Shown in pieces: positions 1-13,225 of a stretch of DNA of 64,000 nt. The notes beneath the pieces are model-generated. The model was given only the letters and a program-made list of their open reading frames with translations. It ran no database searches and was not told the DNA's origin. Position numbers and translations under genes: made by a program. The stretch lies in contig VWPU01002098.1 of NCBI GenBank assembly GCA_013398955.1, positions 60,951 to 124,950 of the forward strand, written 5' to 3'. This stretch comes from Callaeas wilsoni. Its lineage: Eukaryota > Chordata > Aves > Passeriformes > Callaeidae. Each line of letters opens with the position of its first letter. Position 1 is the first letter of the stretch.

Positions 1-2580
1 CCCTGCAGGTTCTGGTATCACAGGTTTTTTCTTAGTACTTAGTTCATCCATATTCTCTTAGACCTCGTGGGAGAATGAATTATTAGAGGAAGGCATAATA
101 GCCAAAAGGCATGGGGTGTAAAATCTTTGCACAGGGCTGGCAGGAAAAGGAGAGGATGTGTTACAGGGCCATGTCTATGTCAGGAGGTCATGCCTTTATC
201 AGGTACAATGGAAATTTAACTTGCATTATTTCTGTTCCTTTAACTCTCTCTGCAGGCATTCACATTCAGAAGTAAGAGAGAATTTTTTGGCTTGGGATTA
301 GCCAGAAGAGCTGCTTGGGGTTGAGCAGGAGTAATATTGGCAGCCACTGCTTCTGAGAAGGATGCTGTGAGCTGCAAGGAGGACTTGCATTAACAGACTG
401 AAGGGATGCTCTTAATCCTCTTCAGTGCAATTGCCAAGGTTAGAGGAAGTGACCAGTAAGCAACATCTCCTGCCTTCACGTGGGTCACAAATTCAAGGTT
501 CCCTGTATGTGTGCAGAACTAGTGATTGTCTTAAAATAAGGAAATAAGTAAGTAAGTAAATATTGCTCCGAGACTGCGGAGAGGTCCAAGATGTCTTTCT
601 GCACATTCAAACCTCTGCTTATTTCTTGTGCCCTGTGAGGACTTCTATTTTTCACTGATAGTGAAGGTCAACAGATGTTGCATGGAAGGGTTTTTTTCCA
701 GTTTCTATTTTGTTATAAATACACACAAACGTTGAACCGATTTTGTTTTAAAGGCAAGAAAAGGGTGGAGGGAATCCTGACTGCAGTCCTTTTGCAGTTG
801 CAATAGGACCTCTCATTTTCACCCTCTAATTGTAAGCATAATCTGCAAAATGGGATCTCTACCCAGGGGCAGGAAAAGGTGTTCTATGAAACAATATACT
901 GCCATAGGGGGAAGTTACATAGAAAAAGGAAGATGGAAACACTAGTTAATCAATAACATATAAAATAGTGGAAAAGTAGCAAAAATACATTTGAAAGGGA
1001 ATATGTGAATTCTTGTGGGGACTATTTTATGTAGTTTACACATCTACTAATATTTTAACAGGATCTACTTCTGATCAATTACTGTAATACAAAATTCTAC
1101 CCAAGTATCATGTAGATTTATTATTTTTCACATAAAAATACATTGTAGGAAGTAGTTTTAGAATGTTCCTAAATTCAAGACACTGAATTTGCTCTTTGAA
1201 AATGTTACAAATGAACTTGCTAATGTAATATTTTGACCTTCTTACCACTACTTTCTCTATATTCTTCCTCTGGCTATAGGCTAGATGAAGCATAGTTGAC
1301 TAGATTTTTTCCATTCTTGACAGCAGGAAACAAAACAGCAGAGAGAAAAGAAAAAAACCGGGAACAACCAAACAACAAAGCAAAATCAAACCCTGAGCTG
1401 TTAAGAAAATCAAGAAATATTTGCTAAATGAGTCAGCAAGGTCTAGATCCTTGCTCTTCACGCAATCATGTGCAGAAATGACTCTGTGACAAGAAATCCT
1501 GTTAAAGAATTACATTTTTAGGTAGAAGCATGAAAATCAAATATAGGGTTTTAAAGCCATTTGATCTCTTCTCCAAAATACTCTAATACTTTGCTAGAGA
1601 GCACCGACATGCTGGCATGCCTTCCCCTTTGATTTTAAAATAAATAGGAAATGAGAAAAGCAGAAAGCATCCCTAACCTCTAATTGCAAAACTCACTTTT
1701 CCTTTTGTTCAGTTATTTAACGAAAAACTAAAAATCAGAGTAAACTTCTTATACATGGAATGTTTTAATTAGAGTAGGCTAAGGAGGTATCTGTCCTCAG
1801 AAGACCATATGGCTTAGAAGTAAGTAATTCCACATCACTGGTTTGCTGGCAATAATGGAGTGAGGCGGAAGAATGAATTAATTTTAAATCACATCCATAA
1901 GGGAATGAATTGTTCAGAATGTTCTTTGTGCCACACAATGACTGTAATTTTAAACTGCTAATACCTTACAATAAGACCCATAAATGGGTTATTTCTTGCT
2001 TTTCATGGGGCCGTATTCTGCTCTTTTGATGTTCTTGTGTGGCTGTTATTAAGATCAGTGAAAGTCGAGCCAACTTTTACAAGTGGGGGATTTGTTTGAG
2101 ATCTATTTTGACATAGTTGGATAAAGTTGGGCTGCCCAGCTCAGCTGTTCCTCCCCACATGCCACAAAGCACCTGTAGCATTGGGATGTGCAAATAGGGG
2201 ATTCCTGCCTGACTAGTTTCTCTTACCACCCATAATGAGCCTTTTGGGTCAGAGATTTGCCTTTAATTTCTTTTTTGCAGTTCTGGTTAGCTCAATGGGT
2301 GTCTCTCTATCACAGGTTGCCTGTGCTGGGGCCAGCTTGCCTGATGAGCAACTTTCCTGGAAACCATAAAATGTGAGGATGTGTCTTTGAAGCATAGGAT
2401 GCATCTGACAAAGCAGAAAATACAATTATTGATTTAAATAGTTCAAAGTGTTGCACATTCATTACCTGGAGCGGAAAGCCATTGTTGTTGTTGCATGTTA
2501 CTCATGGTACAGTCAAGCTGGAGGCCTTGATCTGCAGGATCAATAGGAGATTAAAATTCCCATTGTGTCTGGAGTTAAGT
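1..2580. other. Unique AT-rich non-coding DNA
   Basis: I see no gene here. The only repeats are a very short run of TAAG units near 545-560 and an A-rich stretch at about 1320-1390. Reading frames are short and show no domain. There is no recognisable transposon, so this may be unique intergenic or intronic sequence. Confidence 0.6.
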
Positions 2581-3200
2581 TATCCACTAGCAGCATCTAC
2601 CACGTTGGCTGATATTGGCTGATTTATACATGGGAGCGTGGATACAGCTACTCAAATATACTGAACTACAATGACCATAGCTTTGAAGGACTGAAACTGA
2701 AGTGACAGCACCACATGGTTTCAGAATTTGCCTCCTAGGTTCAAGCCTGCCTGGATGGAGAGGCAGCATGCTGCAGCCCTAAGGCAGCTGGACAGAGGGC
2801 ATGAGCTGCGACCGCCCTGACGTGATGGCTGCCCACAAACTCAGCAGGACACAGCGCACCCCAGGGTGCAGCCTGAATGTGAGAACATGTCCTGAACCCC
2901 GCTGGCGTCACCAGTGGGCAAGCCCCTCAAGGTCTAGGTGCTGTTTAATCTACAAAAGGGTCTGCCAAGCACCTAAGGCTGTAACTGAAGCTCCACACAT
3001 CCTGCTTAAGTTGCCAACTCACCCTGAAGACACCTAAAGCCCAGAGGTGCTCAGCTTCTCATTGGCAAGTGTCCCACAAACCCCCAACCATGCCCTGAGC
3101 AGCTCTAGTCTGCAAACCTGGAGCTGCCCTGCTGGTGCTGCCTCATCGGCTGGGCTCTGTACAGAATGAGAGGGGATGTGAGGCAGCCCACACGTTTGTG
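2581..3200. other. GC-richer unclassified block
   Basis: This stretch is clearly richer in G and C than its flanks and has short open frames on both strands (for example 2801-3037 on plus). The frames show no repeated motif, signal peptide or known domain, and there are no convincing splice signals around them. An old unclassified repeat or a non-coding transcript is possible, but I cannot support either. Confidence 0.4.
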
Positions 3201-6200
3201 GAAAACAGCTCTACAGCTAGAAAATTTCAATGTAGGAGACCTCATCTGAATTCAGTCCTCTTTCTGAAGGGATCTGAGTCCACCTCTAGGAACCTGTGAG
3301 CCATTATTCCATAAAGTATACAACCACGGAGACATTAGTCATCTTCCCTGTCAGGACTGCTCCCTGGCATGTGACATAATGAAAATACCTAGGCCACAAT
3401 GAAGGCTGTTTTAACTCTAAAAGCGACATGGTTTCACTCAGTATTAAACTAAATAAAGCCTTTTCTGGGGTGGGTAATGGCACTCAGGTTTCCATGATTT
3501 ACATGGCTAAAAAACAGGACCATGTCTGAACTCCTTAGTAAGCTGAATATTTAATTTTTCTGTGCTGGGCATAGAAGCTCAAATGAGAAAAACTCTAAGG
3601 AAATCAACTACAGTCAGATGACAGAGCCGTTCCTTTTGTAGCACTGCGGGAAACTTTCTCAGGGGGAAGTACTCTGGCTAAACCCTGCTAATGAATCAGC
3701 TGTGCCTCTGTGCAGGCATGGCCTTGAGATCTCCCTTCCACAAAAGATAAATGAGAGATCAGGATTATTAACTGTATTAATGTAGAGAAGCGGACAGAGA
3801 AAGATGGCATGACTTAAAGTGGGGGTCCATAAGAATCTGAAAGGAATTATACTGATGCTTTCCTACATCATTATTATTTGTGTTCAGGTGTATTCTCCTC
3901 TGAAAGCGTTCATCAGCAGTCGTATACCATGCAAATGTAATTCTTTTTTCTCATATTGAAGCAGAACATATACATCTGCATATTTCTTTTTCGTGTATTG
4001 TTTTCCATAAAGTATGTTTGTAAAAGAGTAGAATTGACTAGAAGACTCAGCAATGCTGTTAGTTCAGAGATAAGCATCCTACTCAATTCCTTTCTGTAGC
4101 TAGACATGATAAAATGATGGAAAGAGGCAGAAGAACAGTGGCAGAAATAGAAGTTTGATGGGGTAAAGTAACAGAACAGAAAAATTGGAAGAGGCTAAAA
4201 AAACATTCAGTGATCTTTGCATATATATAAGCAGTTTAGAAACATTGTCCTAGTTGGAATATATCCACTGAAGCCTAAGCAGCCCCTGAAATTCTGTTAA
4301 GAACAACTCAGAACAACAGCTACGTTGTAAAAAAGGAGATAAGCTCGATTTTTTTTTTAGTCCTTACACAGACTGAAACTTCCACTCATGTTCCACAGAC
4401 CGAAGAACCTAAACTACAATGGGAGGCTGCTCAAAAATAAGCAATACTTTTATTTTTAAAAGCAGTAAGCTCCATCAAGAATTGTAAACAAGCAGCTCTT
4501 CAGAAAGGGATCCCAAGCATAGCCTAGCCCAGTGACAGAAAGAATGGGTGTCAGGGTGGGTAAATGAGAGCCTGGTGTGCTGGGACCATATATCTGAGCC
4601 TGGGCAAGCTCAGCTCACAGAACAGTACTTGACCCATGCTTAGAAGTGATTGACCTTAATTCCAGTGCTGCTGTGGGGTACCCTCCTTTTTCTGGTCTCT
4701 GCCTCTGCAGCTCCCATATGAGAGACAAAGTGCTGGGGTCTGAAGCAGCTACTGTTTGTGTCAATTGGTGGAAATTTCCAAAGGAGAGGGCAAGTTTTGG
4801 ATCCTCTGTTTCTCCCTCACCTATCTCTGCTTCACTCACTTTTTAGTTTTCCCTATAACTGTAAAAAAGTTTCGTCTTAGCTATCAGCTCCAGCCCAGTT
4901 CCAGCGACAGAGAACCCTTCAGTTGCCAGTCATCTTTGCAAAGAAATCACTTCAGCCATACCAAAATATGTGGGCAAAAAAAGAATCACTTGGTCTTAAC
5001 CAGTTCTCCTTGTTCACAGTGAGATGACTACAGAGCCTTCTCTTCTTGGCAGGGCATCCACCCTTTTTTCTCCAGAATCATTGAGGTACATGAAGACTTC
5101 CCACAAAGAAGTGAGATTCACAAAGGGACTGTCAGAGACAGAGGGAATGGCCCTCATTTTCATTTGCCCTGAGGTTTATTTATGTTCTCCTTCATGTGTG
5201 ATGGACATCAGAGTGTACCTGAAAAAAATAAATGTGTTCCTACCTCTCTAGCACTTCTAGGGTGTTACAGTGGGTCCTTGTGTGAATTGAAACAGTCCAT
5301 CTGTCTCTTAGCTGGGACTTGCACTGTATTTTGCTTTTACTGGGCACAGGCAATGGCCTAATGGAAGAAAATTTCAATACAACTGCACTGAGCAGCTCAC
5401 GCAGGAACACAGACCCTGCCTGAAACTGGAACAAAATGTCTAAAGTCTGGGTCTCAGAGGTGCACCCTGTATTCTCTGCCAGTGCTTACTTGACAGAAAA
5501 ACTGCCAACCATAGCAGTCAAATGTGCAGTACTTTGTCTTGCAGAAGCTGTTGCTGCCACACTCTGCAAACACACTCTCCCCAGGCAGCAATTGCAGTAG
5601 GTATTGTACCAATGTAGCAGCCAGCCCTAACATCCTGTGCCCAGATTCACTTATTCAGATGTCTTTGTTTTGCTCCGCCATCATTTTACATAAGAAACCA
5701 CTGAGAAGTTTAAATCTTCTGAAACCAGCCAGTGGTAGAGTGGTGTGAGGATAAATAAAAGTGATGGTGGTTGGACAGCCTTGATTCTGTCCCTGACCTT
5801 GACTTATTTTGGGACTGTACGCAAGTAATTTTATTACTTTGTGCATTTTCTGCCTGCAAACACTGCCTTTGCTTTGATGTTCTTTGGATGTTCCTCTTTC
5901 CAAATGAGTCTGCATCTCTGGGTTCTTGCTAAAACTACATGATAAATAAACAAACAACAGTAATAAATGGTATATCTTGGAAATTGTCTTAGAAACTCAG
6001 GAGTGGATTGGATAAATCCAGGCTCTCCTGTGCACTTTTTCTAGGGGAGCAGTACATACTCCCTGTAAGTATGAAAGAAGCAAGATAGATCTTGTCGTCC
6101 TCGTCAGTGAAACAGGATGGCTCCATCACCCGAGAAAGGATGAGCAACCTCTGCAACTCTGTGACTGCGACATTAGTCAGCCCGGGAGATGATGGGGAGA

Positions 6201-7365
6201 TTATTTAATAGCACTGAGCATCAATTTCCTGGGACAGGTAAACACTTTTAAGGTAGAGTGCAGCCACCACATGGTTCCCCCCTGGCTGACGGGAGCAGAA
6301 GAGCTGGCCCTTACTGTTGCTCCAGTAACACAGCTGCTCTGAGTTGTTACTAACTTTTACATGGTACCAGGCGTGCTGAAACAAATACTAAAGAGGTTTT
6401 TAAAAGGCAACCAGGAAGATACGGCAGATGAAAAAGATAAGGGCTGGGAGCTAATTCAGAAGCAATCAGGCCTCCAGCTTCACTGCTTCCTGTAGAAAAT
6501 ATGGGCTGTCATTGGAAAAGTTTAAAGCTGTATCTCAGCAATTTGTGCAAATGAGAAGCCTGATAAACACAAATTAGCCTTGCTTCTTACAATTTTAGAA
6601 TCATAACTGATAGTTTTAATGCATTACACAGGTACAATAAGAAAAGAAATTATGGCAATGGCATTTAGTATCATTTCTTTTTATCAACCCACAGAAGCTT
6701 TTCTTTGGGTTGAAATACAATGCAGAAATGTTTTTTCATGTTTCAAGTTTATGTTTTCTCAAAGAGTAGATTCTAGCTTTCCATTGTTAGGCATCTGGAA
6801 GGTTTTTACTTCATATTTAAGTTAAATATTTTATTTGCAAGGTCTCTTGCAATTTTGTCTTTTTGCATCCGTAAACCTAACTGGAGAATAAAGGTCATAA
6901 GTGTTAGTCATTCACGGAGAATGATTAACCATTATGAGATAGATTCACATATCTGTTCTTAATAGTCCTGTAAAGTTATTACTTTTATGGTAAATTTAAG
7001 AAGAACCTACATCATGTTACCTTTTTTTTTTTAAGATAAATGTTCTATAAACAGCCAAGGCTATAAAGCTAGCTGAAGTCTACACTGTTTGGTCTCAAAA
7101 ATTCAATACACTGCAGTAAGTAGGAAAGATTAAATTACTTGAGTTCAGTAGTTTAAAAATATTTTCCAATTCTCCTCTGTAAGAGGTTCAAGATTGTTCA
7201 CATGACTTTCTCCTGCTGAATTATGATCACAGGAAGAAAGCAATTATTCTTTCATACTCAGTCCAGAAAAGAAAACTTGCATTGAAAGAAAACTGCCGAT
7301 GTTGTACAGTTCAGCACTCCCGCAATAAGAGGTAGACACCGCATTTGCCACACATTAGCATCGCT
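3201..7365. other. Unique AT-rich non-coding DNA
   Basis: No gene or transposon recognised. Frames around 4.6-5.3 kb overlap one another on both strands and look like chance openings. The part at 6.0-6.55 kb is more mixed in composition and free of simple repeats, so it could hold a regulatory element, but nothing in it proves this. Confidence 0.5.
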
Positions 7366-7425
7366 ATATCAGTATCACCGTTTTACAGATGGGAAATCCT
7401 AACACAGAGAGATTAAGGTAAAAAA
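7366..7425 (+). repeat. MIR/L2-like core fossil
   Basis: The stretch around 7376-7418 reads 'atcaccgttttacagatggg' followed by an 'acacagagagattaaggt' block. It strongly resembles the conserved core shared by MIR/L2-type retroelements of amniotes ('ttttacagatgggg...gcacagagaggttaag'). Only about 50 bases can be aligned by eye, and the flanks are too decayed to place. It would be an ancient element predating birds. A chance match is possible but less likely given the two ordered blocks. Confidence 0.5.
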
Positions 7426-8320
7426 TACCCACTAATTCTGGTTGCTCGGTTTGAAATACCTTGAACTTACTTTTTCAAAGGATTTACTGTATACAGCAAC
7501 TGTATCAAAAGACAGTTTCCATGGATTTCAACAGCATTTGAAAATTATCACTCTTTCTGCGAATGAGACCCTGAGGTATGAAATCAGATATCCAGAAAAT
7601 GAAGATAACATGGTAAAAAGACCACCAGTGAAATACCTGCTTTATATGATTTTCAATGCCTTTTTCTGCATTTTCTTTCTGTGATGAGTTTTTTCATTAG
7701 CTGCACCTCTTCCAAATCCTGCATGTCTCCCAAATTCTGTGAGTGCTATCCCACAGAAAAGGAAGCCTCATTCCTAAAAAAACTGCACACCACCAGCAAA
7801 CTGAAAATTGAACATAAAATTAATTTAATGCTTTCCTATACTACCATCTTTTTCTTGTAAATTGGCGATGTAATGAAAGGAAATAATTTTGAGGAATGTG
7901 CTGACTTGAGTGCTTTAATTTTTTTTTCCTTGACTACAAAATCTTAGTTTATTATCACTTCAGAATAATATAGTTATACCTGTAATTCAAAATCACTTTT
8001 TTTTATTTGTATTTTATTTTATGCCGTAACAATGCCTAAAGGGATAAATGTCAAAACTTATATTCAACTTTTTGAACACTATGAATGAGAAACATGTCAC
8101 CCGACTTTTTTTCTTTTTTCAAAATTATGTCTGAAAAATGTTTGGGTTTGTTTAGGTTTTTTAAAATCATTGGTTTCCTTTGCCTTTTCAGTACATATCC
8201 TCCAGTCCCAATCACGGAATTTCACAATTTCATACGAACTGGAAAAACTAGATCTTGCAAATGTCACTAGGCACTTTAACACACATATATGATCTGTTTT
8301 TCAAGTTGGTGAATCTGGGC
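7426..8320. other. AT-rich non-coding DNA
   Basis: No gene or repeat family recognised. The frame at 7442-7684 ends in a hydrophobic, phenylalanine-rich tail that follows from T-rich DNA and is not convincing as a protein. Confidence 0.5.
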
Positions 8321-8590
8321 TCTTTTTTCCTGCTTCTTTGCTCATAAATTTCCATTTTTTTCACTAAATTTATTTTCCAGTCTCCTTCACCTTCTTCATC
8401 CACCTCTGTTGGTCCTTATTCCCAGTTTTTGTTGCCTTCTCACCCTTTGCATCTTTTCCTCCTGTTGCTTACCAACCTCCACTCCTATTTCTTTTTCCTA
8501 AGGAGCTCCTTGACAAATTCCCCTTTTTTCCATAGACTTGTTTTCTTCTTCTCTTTCTCTCAGATGAAGCAGATTTTTTTTTTTTCTGAG
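8321..8590 (+). repeat. Pyrimidine-rich tract
   Basis: About 270 bases are dominated by C and T on the plus strand, ending in a run of 11 T at 8575-8585. Within it, 8541-8564 is a long polypyrimidine stretch ending in CAG just before ATGAAG at 8565, which has the form of a 3' splice site. No matching exon with a donor site is evident downstream, so I treat the splice-like signal as a product of composition. Confidence 0.6.
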
Positions 8591-9719
8591 CTCCAGCACA
8601 ACAGCATGGAGAACTTTGAAACAAGCTTGTTACTCATAGTCCAGTTGGCCAAATGAAGATGAGAATACTGCTGCTTACAGCTGCACTTGCCAGATGTTGT
8701 ACAGCGTCATACTGGATTGTGCTCACCAGAGATAAGATCTTAGGAGAATTTTATCCATTAGAAATGACCATCTTTTAAGTGTCTTTTTTAGACACTTAGT
8801 CCTTGTACAAATACAAGATTTACCTCCCTGTCCTAATATTCTCTCCTCACCAAGCTTCTTGACCTGACTTCAGGTAATGAGGAATAGAAAATAAAAATTA
8901 CTGATGCTTAAAGAAAAAGACTATCAGGTACCATTTTGTTTTTCAACTTGTGTGAAACAACCAAAGCTTCTCAGGCATTATTCTCTGAAACAGCTGGAAT
9001 GTATTGAAAATAAATACCTAAATAAAGTCAAGAAAAGCAGACAGATGCAGATACCTTATCAGCATGAAATTTTAAACTTCAGTAGTTTAAAACCTAGACA
9101 AAGTTATAAGAAACTGAGAGGAGCTTCAAGGGCAACATTCACCAATTTTAATAGTAGGCACTGCTATCTGTTCCACTGCTAATAAAATACAAAGGGAAAG
9201 AACCCACAAGTAAAGCAATATGTTAGCAACAGTGTTAGCAGATATTAGTCTCCCTCTAGTCAAATCCTTCTGGTGCAACATTAAACCTACAAGGTAGTAG
9301 GAAAAAGTTGACAACATGCTTTGGGATTGAATTAGAGGCTTGTAGCTTCTAAAGTTACCTTGCCCTTTTTTTGCTCAAATCACACAAGTGTATGATCGAG
9401 TTTCCAGTGGTAATATGAACCCTACTTGAACCTGAGCTGACCTGTACAGAGCTAGCTAAAATGCCTAGGTATTGATGTTACAATTTATAAAGAAAATCCA
9501 GATAAAACATCACTCATGGAGATGAAGAAACTGGCTCTACAGACGCTGGCAGTGAGCAGGACACACTATAAAATAGTTTGTGTCACATGGCATCTGGACA
9601 GAGTTCATGAAGGATGCTTTAAAAGGTGCCGACACTGTGTATCTCCTCAGCAATTATTAAAAAAAAATAAAAAAGAGGGAAAGGTTGTGGCTTAGGTATA
9701 GTTTGGATGAGGTTTGCTG
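8591..9719. other. Non-coding DNA, nothing recognised
   Basis: No gene, LTR or LINE block is visible. An A-rich patch lies at 9658-9675, just before the first dispersed repeat copy. Confidence 0.5.
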
Positions 9720-10000
9720 AGAATATTCCCTTTCAGCATAATAAAAGTGACTGATAATGACAGAAATCTTATTTCTTTTGTAGCAGCACTTGGCTTTATT
9801 TGCATCAATCATGAGAGTTCATTCAGTCTTTTTTATTAGGTTGGGCTGTAGCGAATACAAAACGGCTGGCAGGAAACTTGGTGTACTCTGGAGGAACAAA
9901 CTGTGTGGGCTTAGTCTCATCAAAGCCATTGTGCTAATCATGGTTATGCAGACAATGGTTAACAGCTGTTCAGAAGAAAAACCCCTTTCTATTCCTTTTT
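9720..10000 (+). repeat. Unclassified dispersed repeat, copy A
   Basis: This segment aligns by eye, colinearly and in the same orientation, with 17580-17840. The clearest shared blocks are 'ttcattcagtctttttt' against 'ctcattcagtctttcttttt', 'ggctggcaggaaacttg' against 'ggctagcaagagttctg', and 'gaggaacaaactgtgtgggc' against 'gaggaacaaactgcgtgggc'. A shared 'ctgttcag' closes both copies. I cannot assign the pair to CR1, the LTRs seen elsewhere in the window, or a simple repeat. It may be an old interspersed repeat or a local duplication about 7.9 kb apart. Confidence 0.6.
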
Positions 10001-13000
10001 TATCTTTTTATTTTTAAAGAAGAAAGAATAAAAGAAGTCATTTTTAAAATTTGGCTGAAACAGGGCTATATTGGGGTTTCTTGCATAGGATGAGGCTCTC
10101 AATGTCCACTGTTCACACTAAGCTAATTACAGATTTAGGATAGCTCTTCATGCAGCATGTCACTATGGACTAGTGCAGTCATCAGCACCTGTGCCCTTCA
10201 GATCATTGTGGCGTGTTTTGGGATGTCAGTAAATTTTGACAAAGTAGTCCATCCTCTCTGGTGTGTGAGCTCCACACAAACCCATGCAGAAAGCAGCTGC
10301 AGCCCAGCCTCCAGCCCCAGCTTCAGTTAATGTTAGTTGTACAGTCTGATATTGATTGTTTATAAATTGTCACCAATATTTATCAGCTAGTATGCTCAAT
10401 GGAGGAGGAAAAGCATCATGAAACAAGACAAAAGCTGCCAAATGAGAAAATGCAACAGCATATTATTGTACTAATGCATCCAGCATTTTCCACAGATACA
10501 ACAGACCCTTGGAAGGGAAGACTCATTTAGGCAAAAATTTGTTGTCTTCTAAAAAGAGATATGGAAAGGCATAGGGGGATAAAGGTCTATATCTATTCTA
10601 ATATATGGAGGTCAGACAAATTCTATTTGCAGGATCCAGGGCATACATTTCAATCGCCAGCCTAAAAGTTAGTGAAAGAGAACAAACCATGATATAGATA
10701 TAGAAAATACTCCATTTCCAGAAAGAACAACTTGTTTTCAAAATAATTTGCTTCATATGTGAAATAAAAAAAAAACTTGAAGCATTTATAGCAGACTTCA
10801 GTTTGGCAACTCTGACATGCTATTTCTTGGGTTTGTACAATCTCTAATGTAAGATCAGATTGTAGTGGGCCTCAGAGACATGGAACAGAGATAAAAAAAT
10901 ACTTCTGAAAGTAGGCTTAAACATAACAGAATTAGAAACTGAAATTTGCCAGCCTGCAGAATGTACTCAGATCTGATTACAAGTTTTGATTTCTCTTTTT
11001 TCGGCTCCTTGGTGCCATATTGGACTAGGTTTAAAAGTAAAATAAAACAAAACCCAGGAATATTCAGAAGGAAAATAAAAGTGAACCTGCAAGAGGTTGG
11101 AAGAAAGTAAGTCAAAAGGACAGTGATAACCACAGAACTGAGCATTAACCTGCATTTGGCAGAGTTGCTCTCTCTGAAGTAAAGAAATAAAGCCATTACC
11201 ACAGAGCTTCATTGACACCTCCAAAAGGGGAAAAAAGGCACACATATCTAAGGAAATATGCTAGTTAGTTGTAGAAATTGCTCAAAACAGAGTCATATCC
11301 ATTGTCTGGAATACTGTCTAGGAGCTTTGACACTCCAGAGACCTCACAAGTGAGTGCAGTATCTGAATTCAGAGTGAAAGATTTAGAGAGAAAACATAGG
11401 CACAATGAAAGATATAACAATGATGCATTGCAGAAATTATTCTGTGAGTGGGTGGATGTGAATGGGGCACATAAGAAAGACATATTCTTCAAAACAAAAA
11501 GATTGGAATTGTTTCAAAAATTCTTGGGCTGAACACATATATTACACTGACTACCAATTACACTTTATGTCATAGAAGGCAGCCGATAAGATGGCAAACA
11601 TGGATATTCAACTTTAAAAAAAGAGAAAGAATATCCATGGTTTCAGTAACTAGCCATACAAAGGAAAACAGCTTTCTCAACTTTCAGAAAGCTTGGTAAC
11701 AAAGAAAAAATTATAGAAATGTATGAAAAAAAAATATAAAAAAGTATCATTTTGATACGACTCATCTAAATAAAACAAAAAATAATATTGGTTGGTATCA
11801 GATTGGTTTGGATGTCTTAGTGCTGGAATATTTGTGAGCCACTTCTAAATTCATATTCCCATTACACACAAATAGCACTTAGTCGCCTTGTATTTCACCA
11901 CTATACAACCAAGCACCATATTAGGGTATTTTTGTTGCAGACATTTTCAGGAATTTTTATTGAATTTTTCATCTTTTGTGAAGTTTCCATTTTTAAATTC
12001 TCATATGTTTTGTCTGGCCTTTCACCTTCCTCTAGATTAAATGTGGGAACTGCATTTGTGAGACAAGCCATTCTGGAAACAGCCTGGTACTGAACAGTAA
12101 AAATTTCTGTTGGGCTGGCACCACCTAATTGTTACTTTTCACTTCAAATATTTGTGCCTCCTTAAAATGTCAACAGTGACATTTATAAAAATCGGTAGGT
12201 CGCAGATGAGAAGGATCATTTTGCTGTTAGACACAAAAGGCCTGCTACCCCTGCAAATCATGAAAATGTTGCATTATTTTATGAAAGAAAAGGGGAAGAC
12301 AAAAAAGCCAGGAAAAAAAAAGAACAACAAAACACTTCCAAGTCTTTAATCTGCCACTCAGATTCACTGATGGAGAAATGCAAGTGCAGGGAATTTATGC
12401 TCAGTATCAAGAAGGAGCCTACTCTGCACAAAAAAAGCCTTTTGAAAAATCCTAGTAGTCACAAAGAAATGATCACTGGCCCATTTTAAATGCTTACAAC
12501 CTGTTTATTATGAGGAGATTTTCACAGAGACGGCATAAGAAAAAGCTATAAGCAACAGATGTTAGGGATCTCTTTGTAGGGAACACAAGAAAATTTTTGA
12601 TAAAGCAGGATACAATGAGTAAGCATAATTGAGGAAATGAATATTGACCAGAGCTTTGAGATGGATCCTGGCTTTCATCTCCAGTGAACTCTTCCTCCAA
12701 GACAAAAGCCTTTAAAGTCAGACAAGTCAGGTTTTGCTGTAGTATTAACTAAGATCCTTAACTTGTCTGAAGAGAGAAAATCTGAAGTCACTATGCCAGA
12801 TGGAGCCTAAATATCAACAATTAAATTAAAAGGTTCATAAATAACTCGTCCTTCCCACTGTGTCCTTGCAGGTGAGTCATTTCCTCAAACCTACTTTCAG
12901 TGACAACTCAGAGACTCTCTGAATTGCAGCAAAATCTGCCTAGCAACTCCTGGTCCCTGGGATGTTTTTCAGGAGAACTTGGCTCCCAGCTCTGTACTTG

Positions 13001-13157
13001 CATCCTCTTTTCTGCCCCACACAGTGGGCCCAAATATTTCTGCCCCAGAGACAGATTCAGTTCTCCATAATACCATATCAAACTCCCCTTCCTCCTGGGA
13101 ATTTCACTCAGTTCAGGGTCTTTATGGAAACATAAAGCTATTGCAAATAAATATACT
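10001..13157. other. AT-rich non-coding DNA
   Basis: No gene or clear transposon. Frames at 10855-11202 (minus) and 11278-11532 (plus) overlap each other and show only composition-driven hydrophobic or lysine-rich runs. Confidence 0.5.
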
Positions 13158-13225
13158 TAGATAGATAGATAGATAGATAGATTTATATATATATATTCAA
13201 TATATGTGTATATATATACAGACAC
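13158..13225. repeat. TAGA microsatellite plus TA-rich run
   Basis: About six TAGA units (13158-13183) pass directly into an alternating TA stretch with a further TATATG/TA patch to about 13220. This is a compound simple repeat, likely variable in length between individuals. Confidence 0.9.

Noticed and set aside
8541..8570. Strong 3' splice-site-like signal (polypyrimidine then CAG and ATGAAG)
   Set aside because: It lies inside a 270-base pyrimidine-rich tract where such signals are expected. No exon or donor follows.
10855..11245. Hydrophobic minus-strand frames resembling membrane proteins
   Set aside because: Two overlapping frames share the same T-rich DNA. The hydrophobicity comes from T-rich codons.
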